Source of the DNA: Candidatus Omnitrophota bacterium
GTDB taxonomy: Bacteria > Omnitrophota > Gorgyraeia > Zapsychrales > JANLHA01
DNA length: 36,593 nucleotides
Reading direction: 5' to 3'
Assembly: GCA_023143685.1 (NCBI GenBank)
Contig: JAGLHE010000084.1
Location: 1 to 36,593 of the forward strand
The notes under the pieces were generated by a model. That model was not told the DNA's origin, did not search any database, and saw nothing but the letters and a program-made list of their open reading frames with translations. This document shows, in pieces, positions 36,101-36,593 of this stretch (positions are counted from its first letter, which is position 1; every line of letters begins with the position of its first letter). The position numbers and the translations under genes were made by a program.

Positions 36101-36593
36101 ACCGGACCTAATACAGGGAATCGTGCTTCAGGAGCATGCAAGTTCTTTGAATCAGTTGAACCGATAATATATGTTTCCTGTTTTTCTCCTAAATTATTAA
36201 GCTCTATCAAATTCGCTCTTTCATTATCTCTCGCTATTATTCGCCTATTATGTCCCGGAAGGTCTCCGTCTATCTTTTTAGATGTTGGAATCGCTGGGGC
36301 AAACTTTTTATCAAGCTCATCAATAATCGTCTGATCATGCGAAGCGTGTCTTTGATCTAACCCAGACTGTTTCGCTTTTTCTTCAGACAGAGGAATAAAT
36401 TTAATCTCTTTTTCAATATCAAAGATTTGCTGTGATCCTGTTGTTTGGGTTGTTTGGATTACTGCCGCGTCAAATTCCGAACCAAAGAACAAGCTGAATT
36501 TGTATTGACCGTCTACTACAAAATCTTTAGCAGACTTCTCTGATACGAATAACCAGTCTGTCCTTAATGTATTTTTGTTCATCTCATCAGCAA
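1..36593 (-). CDS. Internal fragment of one giant multidomain membrane protein (at least 12,197 aa; start and stop outside window)
   Basis: Seen: the minus-strand frame whose codons occupy plus positions 3n+1 to 3n+3 has no stop over the whole window. I checked every in-frame triplet for TTA, CTA and TCA. Residue 1 of the fragment is the codon at 36589-36591; bases 36592-36593 are an incomplete codon. Recognisable domains (six-hairpin-like, GT2-like, CBM48, GT5, HATPase, kinase, HD, LOG) occur in this same frame from one end to the other, so no hidden frameshift is needed. At about 110 Da per residue the visible part alone is about 1.3 MDa. Known: such sizes occur in Candidatus Omnitrophota. 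Inferred: a polytopic inner-membrane protein with an outward N-terminal part and a cytoplasmic, linker-rich C-terminal part. The fragment ends at low coordinates in a lysine-rich tail after the LOG domain, so the true C-terminus may be near. No ribosome binding site or promoter for the gene can be seen. Confidence 0.96.
130..704 (-). other. Protein domain: LOG/PpnN-type nucleotide monophosphate nucleosidase (Rossmann, TIGR00730-like)
   Basis: Seen: TVFGSARTDPGHRYYKKT (635-680), FAIVSGGGPGIMEAANKGA (535-590), then PSIGLLIKLPNEQ (485-530), VFICMPGGFGTLDELFEVV (340-395) and FYGEIYNWLKDG. The GSAR, GGGPGxMEA and PGGxGTxxE motifs are the complete signature of the LOG family, formerly called lysine-decarboxylase-like. 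The reaction is hydrolysis of a nucleoside 5'-monophosphate to base and ribose 5-phosphate. In plants and many bacteria this activates cytokinins; E. coli PpnN (YgdH) degrades purine nucleotides and responds to (p)ppGpp. The catalytic Glu of the PGG motif is present. It follows a (p)ppGpp-hydrolase-type domain by about 1.6 kb in the same chain. Confidence 0.9.
705..2061 (-). other. Protein region: basic helices with a hydrophobic, possibly membrane-inserted hairpin
   Basis: About 450 residues. The first half is basic (RLFRKTVRMMKRLRLYS near 1620-1670). At 1345-1495 the sequence is hydrophobic (CVITIGGGVIAGYSALGG, then FWFTGGIMRLALIAYF) and again at 1235-1310 (VWSWSSLWVLLPMWGG, YSMLAL), giving two or three possible membrane helices, far from the main membrane clusters. 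The rest is charged and strand-like (PIFYIRYADLKGKEKIHY near 1010-1060). Family unknown. If the helices are real, the C-terminus is tethered to the membrane too. Confidence 0.5.
2280..2850 (-). other. Protein domain: RelA/SpoT-type (p)ppGpp hydrolase HD domain, residues intact
   Basis: Seen: LRFVVLAYAGEHRQD (2765-2810), IVHPIEVALIL (2720-2755), ILLAALLHDVVEDT (2644-2685) and IIKIADRIQNL (2398-2430). These are the hydrolase signature elements of RelA/SpoT/Mesh1: His of HPxxVA, His-Asp (2662-2667), Glu-Asp of VxEDT (2650-2655) and Asp of K-x-ADR-x-x-N. No synthetase or TGS domain follows, so it resembles small alarmone hydrolases. Expected reaction: removal of the 3'-pyrophosphate from (p)ppGpp with Mn2+. 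An SSSPV linker lies downstream at 2062. Its context, with a second HD domain before and a LOG domain after, suggests nucleotide or alarmone handling. Confidence 0.8.
2960..3654 (-). other. Protein domain: HD-fold domain with His-Glu instead of His-Asp
   Basis: Seen: LVRLAILFHEAGKMKT (3301-3348), with His-Glu at 3319-3324 where His-Asp is expected, then KEHPEQSARIAKRTMKKIGYS (in part, 3240-3295), VVLVRHHDSLF (3175-3210) and LLLVQLADRAANRD (3050-3090). The order follows HD domains of CCA-adding enzymes and GlnD (LLHDIGK, H-x-x-x-A, LV-x-HH, L-x-x-AD). The Asp-to-Glu change affects a metal ligand, so catalysis may be lost or altered. It is placed directly N-terminal of a RelA/SpoT-type HD domain with intact residues. 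Confidence 0.65.
3670..4494 (-). other. Protein domain: Ser/Thr protein-kinase-like domain
   Basis: Seen: FRGSNAYVYKAHD (glycine-loop region, 4340-4395), IVALK with the ATP-binding Lys at 4321-4323, a Glu-rich helix (NKEAEKFREML) in the place of helix C, HPNVAQIWRV, a hinge-like YQTVEYVDG, then VAHGDVGLRNVVF with the catalytic Asp at 4018-4020 and the Asn at 4003-4005, and WIDYKD (Asp 3961-3963) in the place of DFG. His-Gly-Asp instead of His-Arg-Asp is usual in bacterial kinases and in aminoglycoside-kinase-like folds. The Gly of DFG is lost. I infer an active or near-active kinase; the substrate is unknown. Linkers border it at 4495 and 3655. Confidence 0.75.
4510..4971 (-). other. Protein domain: P-loop-like kinase or NTPase with altered Walker A
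   Basis: Seen: QRLLVVLDGPESCGKEPLAK (4803-4862). A hydrophobic strand ends in Gly-x4-Gly-Lys, which is a Walker A loop, but the following Ser/Thr is Glu. After it comes NLIYEGRKSHEIVRRII (4575-4625), then KMVIMGVDLG (4543-4575), a possible Walker B-like strand. The size (about 150 residues) and order resemble small nucleoside or polyphosphate kinases (polyphosphate kinase 2 has a related 'GxDxxGKxG' loop). The Glu substitution makes activity doubtful. It is bounded by SSSPV linkers at 4972 and 4495 and precedes a protein-kinase-like domain. Confidence 0.5.
4987..6426 (-). other. Protein domain: HD-GYP/HDIG-type phosphohydrolase-like domain
   Basis: A small helical piece (6061-6426) with an SSSSPI linker precedes the domain. 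Seen: GHSVGEQFILQRAAALHDIGK (in part, 5800-5865) with HD at 5806-5814, then VRVHPEYSIRI (about 5700-5735) and VRYHHSPSL (about 5610-5640). The order H, HD, H, HH is that of the HD-GYP subgroup, which hydrolyses cyclic di-GMP, but the GYP motif after HH is missing, so c-di-GMP specificity is not claimed. A long helical tail follows (5000-5560). It is the second of four HD-type domains in the C-terminal half. Confidence 0.65.
6442..7533 (-). other. Protein domain: unrecognised, mixed then all-helical (HEAT-like texture)
   Basis: About 360 residues between SSSPV linkers at 7534 and 6427. The first half has a helix IKEVLERKIVERGLTRVQASL and a strand YEVFVKRGEKRERVRIQV (about 7075-7130). The second half is helical pairs with repeat texture (FWPNAVNLLGKIARGKDRYL, AVEKENDLALREIWRLF, SEAPQRAVAAFKVVM; 6560-6860), consistent with HEAT or TPR-like arrays. 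No enzyme motif. Confidence 0.35.
7549..8631 (-). other. Protein region: low-conservation interdomain stretch with repeat-like DNA
   Basis: About 360 residues without a recognisable domain, with three linkers or variants (SASPI 8389, SSSPL 7792, SSSPV 7534) and short Val/Ser runs (VFVVSSSSVVN). Pieces at 8290-8400 and 8590-8630 look like translated intergenic repeats (described separately). The part at 8050-8260 is helical (AAQAAIILSIADELSDY), and the part at 7560-8040 looks disordered. This is the least protein-like stretch of the window. Confidence 0.45.
8290..8630 (-). repeat. Repeat-like DNA embedded in the coding frame
   Basis: Plus strand 8595-8630 has TCGAACCTCGTACTTCGTAC, a near-tandem of TCGTACTT units. 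Plus strand 8310-8340 has TTTAGTATTTCGTGTTTCGC followed by ATTTCGG, also near-tandem. Plus strand 8362-8390 has TCTCTCTTCGTTCGAGATGA. In frame they give TKYEVRGTKV, RNAKHEILNA and DVISNEERDL. From memory, sequences of exactly these types are dispersed intergenic repeats in several environmental bacterial genomes. Here they are read through as protein. Confidence 0.45.
8644..9884 (-). other. Protein domain: sensor-kinase-like helices and degenerate HATPase domain
   Basis: The first 600 bases are signalling helices. At 9256-9267 the sequence reads SKSCGTCV in the place where a phospho-accepting His would be expected, and no H-box is present. The ATPase part has an N-box-like helix IGLQAIIEKALNFTEKG, in which the invariant Asn is replaced, a G1 box VEDTSVGID (8839-8865; usual DTGIGI) and a G2 box WVGLDIAKLA (8740-8766; usual GLGL), then GGTIDVKS and IKFTVVLP. 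The overall fold is clear, but key residues are altered, so I infer a pseudo-kinase or a low-activity ATP-binding regulatory domain. It ends at SSPI 8632. Confidence 0.65.
9885..10499 (-). other. Protein domain: GAF-like sensory domain
   Basis: Seen: a helix with a GAF-type start (LRTTGQEEILLGLQNALEF, 10390-10450), a strand SLSVYVVQEKEDALRIK (10330-10380), a long Trp-rich middle (SLWPQWAPM, QNWWDYY) and a closing NKWFVIMMNRWPI strand with SSDEQDIIKSLLEPFIKM helix (9915-10010). The arrangement follows GAF domains, which bind small molecules or linear tetrapyrroles; the ligand is unknown. It precedes a kinase-type helix and a degenerate ATPase, the usual sensor-kinase order. Confidence 0.5.
10500..10869 (-). 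other. Protein region: coiled-coil signalling helix
   Basis: About 120 residues of charged helix with Leu/Ile/Met at heptad-like spacing (FVDKMEKDLEEIIARY, LKEQLYRETAESMLPTF, LYVKLKQLEDVDKLF). It leads directly into the GAF-like domain, as signalling helices in sensor kinases do. Confidence 0.5.
10870..12153 (-). other. Protein domain: unrecognised module, strand-rich then helical
   Basis: About 425 residues. It begins with a helix-strand part (ITSEFMASMSEKYRDVPVI). A strand-rich part follows (DIIFDRPVNSVIAEAILDP, KMTIHARQPGKFIFAPFIN, about 11420-11780), resembling an immunoglobulin-like sandwich. Then come basic helices (ILESFIYHRYRRVRLMF near 11110-11160) and a GVIRNGVKKLKKKQQG end. No enzyme motif is visible. 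It is bounded by the SSPV linker at 12154 on one side; no linker separates it from the following coiled coil. Confidence 0.35.
12180..12831 (-). other. Protein domain: HisKA-like H-box helix with long coiled coil
   Basis: Seen: IGELLHELKTPSLMSAALIS (12745-12803), with the sensor-kinase H-box His-Glu-Leu-Lys-Thr-Pro; the candidate phospho-accepting His is 12787-12789. It is followed by about 170 residues of charged helix (QLEEEARMKERDILSDLL and so on) ending in a Ser/Thr/Lys-rich tail with SSPA and SSPV linkers (12177-12154). In ordinary kinases the HATPase domain follows the H-box directly. Here the intact ATPase lies on the N-terminal side and a degenerate one lies 3.5 kb further on. Phosphotransfer from the upstream ATPase is possible but not shown. 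Confidence 0.6.
12847..13209 (-). other. Protein region: asparagine-rich linker and short helical hairpin
   Basis: Two SSPI linkers (13210 and 13153) are followed by an Asn/Gly/Ser-rich stretch (RQNSYNNGNNNGNTLSWN, about 13090-13145) and then charged helices (IVEILDRLEAYYLSRPEML, about 12960-13015). This is likely a flexible joint and a spacer between the ATPase and the H-box helix. Confidence 0.55.
13222..14265 (-). other. Protein domain: histidine-kinase-type ATPase (HATPase_c) with intact boxes, no H-box
   Basis: Seen: N-box helix AFSDVLRNSYQAYVE (13570-13620), G1 box RMRDYAGGIPEE (13468-13503), G2 box HGLGLGMHNI (13369-13401) and the closing GGTVDVKN...VTFILP strand pair (13270-13350). 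These are the ATP-binding boxes of GHKL sensor kinases and look functional. The 500 bases before it are helical (RRINSLLAKKGWAQG to FVDFVNQSAGG), but I see no H-box with the usual His-Glu-x-(Lys/Arg)-Thr-Pro. That motif appears instead at 12787 after this ATPase. A C7 tract (13682-13688 region) encodes the Gly-Gly of SAGGAGL. It is bordered by SSSPI (14266) and SSPI (13210). Confidence 0.8.
14345..15010 (-). other. Protein domain: HEAT-type helical repeats
   Basis: Seen: repeated helix pairs with the HEAT/PBS-lyase texture: LIPARVGLAIALAHMNDERAI (in part, 14880-14960), VGSVAAWALGKILDE (14630-14680), ARKFAVEALGYIGGDKAVALL (part, 14530-14590), LKDPVWVVRREAVLSLK (14460-14520) and DEHPEVRQAAKEALG (14370-14430). 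The D-P-x-x-x-V-R-x-x-A-x-x-x-L pattern is clear in the last two. Such arrays bind proteins. It links the glycogen synthase domain to the histidine-kinase-type ATPase, so it may act as a scaffold between metabolism and signalling parts (inference). A short strand-rich piece at 15010-15135 (EVNHARGKVKVSL) precedes it. Confidence 0.7.
15180..16800 (-). other. Protein domain: GT5 glycogen/starch synthase, apparently complete
   Basis: Seen in order: FGPIVKVGGAGDVMYEL (16726-16776, the ADP-glucose-binding KxGGxGDV motif), HAHDHHTALVPTYM (about 16350-16395), FTIHNIGYQGEYP (about 16275-16315), NTVSDTYAREI, GILNGIDFSVWNPATD (about 16000-16050), GVVSRVASQK, IPSDYEPSGLTQMHAMRYG (15493-15550) and TGGLADTV. 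All landmarks of GlgA are present in about 536 residues; stand-alone GlgA is about 480. Known reaction: transfer of glucose from ADP- or UDP-glucose to the non-reducing end of an alpha-1,4-glucan. The usual EPCGL is EPSGL here (Cys to Ser), otherwise catalytic residues look intact. It starts 10 codons after an SSPI linker (16831) with an internal Met-Val. A CBM48 domain lies upstream in the same chain. This is the most certain domain of the window. Confidence 0.92.
16948..18327 (-). other. Protein domain: HD-superfamily phosphohydrolase-like domain
   Basis: Seen: NALLHDIGKAKASG at 17710-17755, the HD metal-binding motif (His 17740-17742, Asp 17737-17739). It is preceded by a helix with a candidate first histidine (WAHTQMVLDAVQF, about 17875-17930) and followed by HLIYSVEMAAHIMPRL and HESKALLLNHAAI helices, the latter offering the next histidine. 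This is the usual order H...HD...H...H/D of HD domains. A small strand-rich tail (GTVVEIWGVPFKLSEHHW, about 16980-17040) closes the module before the SSPV linker at 16936. Known family activities are hydrolysis of cyclic or other nucleotides and phosphate esters; the substrate cannot be told. It sits directly N-terminal of the glycogen synthase domain. Confidence 0.65.
18343..18741 (-). other. Protein region: small helical module between linkers
   Basis: About 130 residues between SSSPI (18742) and SSSPV (18328). A short strand (IVAVPGRVVVDMNVVAID, about 18650-18710) is followed by amphipathic helices (LFNFLLELIERFLAALKKV, about 18530-18590). The strand resembles the phosphocarrier HPr/DAK-type 'PGR' turns only superficially. 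No family assigned. Confidence 0.3.
18760..19992 (-). other. Protein domain: GT-B-like glycosyltransferase fold (EarP-like appearance)
   Basis: About 400 residues between SSPV at 19993 and SSSPI at 18742. The N-terminal half starts with MDIYINFLYEGYGDITAAV (about 19895-19950), a strand-glycine-rich loop-helix as in GT-B transferases, followed by strands IRLVVIKDED and IVVVDAMDQ. The C-terminal half has IDVLFVYDP-type and VKMHLIAP strands, then SADLPVGVRGMYTLLDA and IVMGIPFVYE (about 19020-19090), the typical acceptor/donor loop of GT-B enzymes. The pattern, with a YGD motif early and a served-by-name 'SADL...GRG...GIPFVY' late, recalls EarP-type rhamnosyltransferases, but the match is weak. 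Donor and acceptor are unknown. Confidence 0.4.
20060..20358 (-). other. Protein domain: CBM48/AMPK-type glycogen-binding module
   Basis: Seen: MLFSLRAPPEGISEIVLTGD then FTNW, then a strand with a DDLWAVVVP segment, then YEFKFIICYENG, a WVNGP turn and NSLIVV (20065-20350). This is the early-set beta-sandwich of CBM48 and AMPK-beta carbohydrate-binding domains (V-x-L-x-GDF-x-x-W ... W-x-x-x-V ... Y-x-YKF-x-x-x-G ... DP ... NS-x-V). The Trp of the GDFxxW motif and the later Trp residues are present, so binding of alpha-1,4-glucan is plausible. It lies between the nucleotidyltransferase-like domain and the GT-B-like domain, 3 kb upstream of a glycogen synthase domain in the same chain, which makes a glycogen-docking role attractive (inference). 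Confidence 0.7.
20440..20967 (-). other. Protein domain: Pol-beta superfamily nucleotidyltransferase-like
   Basis: Seen: VVDGSLLGSVQMG followed by AGVASDIDMHVV (20683-20760). The G-S...x-S-D-I-D pattern is the signature of the nucleotidyltransferase fold (MNT, GlnD, CCA-adding and related), with the two metal-binding aspartates at 20701-20703 and 20695-20697. A preceding helix (MALTLMAHAILRQVQNEFG) is in the usual place. The third acidic residue cannot be placed with certainty. The family transfers NMP to proteins, antibiotics or RNA; the substrate here is unknown. GlnD-type proteins combine such a domain with HD domains, and HD domains do occur further along this chain. An SSSPV linker at 20968 starts the module, and a glycogen-binding domain follows. 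Confidence 0.6.
20985..21714 (-). other. Protein domain: unrecognised alpha/beta module between SSP linkers
   Basis: About 240 residues. The first half is strand-rich with many aromatic residues (LTFQYSDGYSAATQYYP, GWVVVMPKTGKPVNIV, about 21450-21590). The second half is alternating helix and strand (QIIHMIVNEVREVTLSC near 21160-21215). It is bounded by linkers at 21715 and 20968, which argues for an independent folding unit. I cannot name a family. Confidence 0.35.
21765..22515 (-). other. Protein region: basic helical segment after the last membrane helix
   Basis: About 250 residues rich in Lys and Arg (for example KKKAINYMRKIVRRAF near 22320-22360), as expected for the cytoplasmic flank of a membrane domain. 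A second half (22130-21790) has short helices spaced like small helix-turn-helix or degron-type modules (QMGLSRKAVRLLSDS, VDKRQIKNAYVPGDAG), but no family is assigned. It ends at the first SSPV linker. Confidence 0.4.
22530..23590 (-). other. Membrane cluster 2: about eleven transmembrane helices following the GT2-like domain
   Basis: Hydrophobic stretches run almost without break: LTQVVLLLMFYGMKPFVFV, MISIVILGIDFYAAYPFMML, MLFVGYMFLFS (23400-23560), WHFMAYVIRYVVVQVQF (23220-23275), LLLAYLLIGPFIPTGLFVF and LLWMSLAVAMLVYPYL (23050-23110), TIGVISMVTAGLVSG and GIFFILAGIYFTS (22860-22950), VIFSILFMIFISYQHFAI and IPIFFWMVL (22715-22800), VIVPVVGVLVAAYWFGYLW and IVPWAVMIPMGIWIV (22515-22620). A GKSDFVPT loop at 23185-23215 resembles the gating-loop region (GK-x-F-x-T) of GT2 synthases, which supports the GT2-like reading of the preceding domain. 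Confidence 0.8.
23590..24180 (-). other. Protein domain: GT2-like (cellulose-synthase-like) glycosyltransferase, divergent
   Basis: Seen: SPASFRIDGIAEMRPEAGFF (24035-24090), then ALAARISQPNVASITFPQ (about 23925-23970), like the GT2 Asp-x-Asp / P-x-VA-x-VQ-x-PQ segment. Next come a helical part, an AEDAVGG element (about 23745, in the place of the catalytic TED) and a LQDYYGNKFF segment (about 23570-23590, in the place of QxxRW), directly followed by membrane helices. This order is that of processive GT2 synthases such as cellulose or hyaluronan synthases and GT84-like proteins. The metal-binding second Asp and the exact QxxRW are not conserved, so activity is doubtful. Inferred role: synthesis or guiding of a surface polysaccharide through the adjoining helices. 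An alternative is a structural pseudo-transferase. Confidence 0.45.
24200..25739 (-). other. Protein region: charged helical segment between membrane cluster 1 and the GT2-like module
   Basis: About 510 residues, mainly amphipathic helices with many acidic residues (SLSEKQRDILMQQII near 25000) and several Trp residues. I do not recognise a fold. Its C-terminal quarter contains the 48-residue tandem duplication described separately. Its position between two membrane clusters suggests a cytoplasmic location. Confidence 0.4.
24355..24642 (-). repeat. Recent in-frame tandem duplication, two 144-bp copies (24355-24498 and 24499-24642)
   Basis: The two copies are identical at 141 of 144 positions by direct comparison. 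The unit is exactly 48 codons, so the frame is kept. Each copy encodes a helical unit containing ALEGVSDYD, then FRSxEHFLSLAYLNPAER and GDLTDEEK. All three base differences change the amino acid (Leu/Trp, Arg/Met and Tyr/His in the FRS-EHF part). The near identity means that the duplication is young. It lies in a helical cytoplasmic-type region next to the GT2-like module. Confidence 0.95.
25740..26770 (-). other. Membrane cluster 1: about eight transmembrane helices
   Basis: Hydrophobic segments: 26718-26770 (FSYVLAISGILFLGIL), 26640-26703 (LAVVFGSTPFALGLILWLL), 26344-26416 (EIILAVSVVMAGLFLSNVL), 26220-26340 (FMAFMVFIVPFFVQRVIEV), 26105-26165 (LWAVFFGLTFIFGLPYL), 26015-26085 (YYYLAGSITVVAGVLFP), 25850-25930 (LSAVIIVGLVVASIKLY) and 25742-25815 (AVVWTAVALLGLWIYVLSW). 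The exact number is uncertain by one or two. No transporter signature is visible. The cluster lies upstream of a GT2-like module that has its own membrane helices, so together they may form one polysaccharide-related membrane unit (inference). Confidence 0.75.
26830..28260 (-). other. Protein region: soluble helical segment between membrane helix 1 and the first membrane cluster
   Basis: About 475 residues, charged and mainly helical, with Lys-rich runs (RPRKYKKDSTGKKWDG near 27480-27530) and acidic helices (REEDREDEIIEE near 27345-27385). No family is recognised. By topology it should be cytoplasmic. It contains no SSP linkers. Confidence 0.4.
28282..28356 (-). other. Transmembrane helix 1
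   Basis: The stretch TIISVIFAVAVVVSLFAIP followed by RLISLIKALFVR is a clear membrane helix with a positive C-terminal flank. It separates the beta-rich N-terminal part from a soluble helical part. By the positive-inside rule the Arg/Lys-rich side after the helix should be cytoplasmic, which leaves everything N-terminal outside. This supports the proposed topology. Confidence 0.8.
28440..32460 (-). other. Protein region: long beta-rich stalk with YD/RHS-like character
   Basis: About 1,340 residues are dominated by alternating short strands with many Tyr-Asp, Asp-x-x-Gly and Tyr-x-Tyr elements, such as PVYDANGIFRSS (about 31560-31610), APIYDRSGREVSGKGY (30730-30780), VFDKQGRIKAVGNQYYYD (29620-29680) and VTRYAYSGKYP (about 30485-30510). 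This resembles YD/RHS repeat proteins and insecticidal Tc-type shells in texture, but I see no strict repeat period and no RHS core motif, so the family is not assigned. It ends just before the first transmembrane helix, so I infer an outward-facing stalk or shell. Alternatives are a large adhesin or a carbohydrate-binding beta-helix. A DxDxDG loop lies inside it at 32065-32094. Confidence 0.4.
32065..32094 (-). other. Calcium-binding type loop (DADGDGQEEE)
   Basis: The residues Asp-Ala-Asp-Gly-Asp-Gly-Gln-Glu-Glu-Glu form the DxDxDG core of EF-hand, dockerin or thrombospondin type-3 loops. Position 12 of a canonical EF hand (Glu) is not in place, so this is a calcium-loop-like site rather than a complete EF hand. 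It fits an extracytoplasmic beta-rich protein, where calcium often stiffens domains. Confidence 0.45.
32520..32725 (-). other. Protein region: highly charged helix, probable coiled coil
   Basis: About 70 residues of almost continuous Glu/Lys/Arg/Leu/Ala sequence (for example ALLDERERLRSKAALIA) with no glycine or proline run lie directly after the hairpin barrel and before the beta-rich region. The heptad-like spacing of Leu and Ala suggests a coiled-coil spacer or oligomerisation helix. Function unknown. Confidence 0.5.
32750..33990 (-). other. Protein domain: six-hairpin (alpha/alpha) glycosidase-like barrel
   Basis: Seen: the order of motifs follows a six-hairpin barrel. A YDNSYSWDHS-type opening lies at 33950-33990. 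Next come a glycine-rich NVGNGDIGVTAS turn with a Tyr-x3-Gly helix (YEYITGKKAY, about 33660-33690), a WLVDRHDEYGSGG hairpin, TEPNAIIYAF (about 33510-33535), LAPSADAQGRWVLALGPE (33270-33320), a later GGIDLGFPEVTAEMV helix, and a closing GWYTPLGKYALAS...GDNPW (32766-32850). This order matches the general scheme of predicted six-hairpin glycoside hydrolase and phosphorylase-like proteins (Asp-x-Ala opening, TEN-Asp-type helix, W-x-LALGPE, EGT-like helix, NPF end). Expected role: hydrolysis or binding of surface polysaccharide. Specificity and catalytic acids cannot be assigned by eye. It sits N-terminal of the first membrane helix, so an extracytoplasmic location is inferred. The length of about 410 residues fits such a barrel. 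Confidence 0.55.
34020..36591 (-). other. Protein region: uncharacterised N-terminal segment of the fragment
   Basis: I do not recognise a family here. The first 500 residues mix charged helices and short strands, with an aromatic-rich patch near 35440-35480 (KWWPAIADQ). A moderately hydrophobic stretch at 35050-35160 (LPANIALNINGLG and after) is too polar to call a membrane helix with confidence. From 34700 to 34200 the sequence is strand-rich (GELNIGQTISLAVTG), followed by charged helices leading into the hairpin barrel. It lies on the same side of the first membrane helix as that barrel, so I infer that it is extracytoplasmic. No SSP linkers occur here, unlike the C-terminal half. Confidence 0.4.

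Noticed and set aside
1-36593. CRISPR arrays, tRNA or rRNA genes, insertion sequences, terminators
   Set aside because: Nothing resembling spaced palindromic repeats, cloverleaf or rRNA signatures, transposase motifs or hairpin-plus-T terminators was seen. The entire window is occupied by the one coding frame.

Overview
The whole 36.6-kb window is protein-coding, on the minus strand, in a single reading frame. Splitting the plus strand into triplets from base 1 and checking every triplet for TTA, CTA or TCA (stop codons when read on the minus strand) I found none, from base 36591 down to base 1. The window is therefore an internal or near-terminal piece of one giant gene: at least 12,197 codons, with both the start and the stop outside the window. 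Recognisable protein domains turn up in this one frame along most of its length, so the openness is not an accident of composition. There are no intergenic gaps, RNA genes, promoters, terminators, insertion sequences or CRISPR arrays that I can support. The other open frames on both strands are shadows.

Organism. Gigantic proteins of tens of thousands of residues are known from Candidatus Omnitrophota (former OP3), for example the very large protein reported for Ca. Velamenicoccus archaeovorus. The moderately AT-rich DNA, the mix of domains and the recurring Ser-Ser-Pro-Val/Ile linkers fit that phylum. This assignment is inference from memory, not from a database comparison.

Layout, N-terminus (high coordinates) to C-terminus (low). 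36.6-34.0 kb: uncharacterised alpha/beta sequence. 34.0-32.75 kb: a six-hairpin glycosidase-like barrel. 32.7-28.4 kb: a charged helix, then a long beta-rich region with YD/RHS-like character and a DxDxDG calcium loop. 28.35 kb: first clear transmembrane helix. 26.8-25.7 kb: about eight membrane helices. 25.7-24.2 kb: helical region containing a recent 144-bp (48-residue) tandem duplication. 24.2-22.5 kb: a GT2-like (cellulose-synthase-like) module with about eleven membrane helices. From 21.76 kb onward the architecture changes: short SSP(V/I) linkers appear (25 counted) and separate cytoplasmic-type modules. These are an unknown domain, a Pol-beta-type nucleotidyltransferase, a CBM48/AMPK-type glycogen-binding domain, a GT-B-like domain, an HD domain, a full GT5 glycogen/starch synthase, HEAT repeats, a histidine-kinase-type ATPase, a separate H-box helix, an unknown module, a GAF-like domain with a degenerate kinase ATPase, an HD-GYP-like domain, a P-loop-like domain, a Ser/Thr kinase-like domain, an HD domain with His-Glu in place of His-Asp, a RelA/SpoT-type (p)ppGpp hydrolase HD domain, a small hydrophobic region, and a LOG/PpnN-type nucleotide monophosphate nucleosidase domain.

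Working model (inference). The chain is anchored in the inner membrane by roughly twenty helices. Its N-terminal part, with glycosidase-like and beta-rich modules, would face outward. The GT2-like membrane part could make or move a polysaccharide. The C-terminal part would be a cytoplasmic chain of glycogen-synthesis, phospho-signalling, HD-phosphohydrolase and nucleotide/alarmone modules. Having both glucan metabolism and stringent-response-type enzymes on the same polypeptide as a surface apparatus is the most striking feature of the window.
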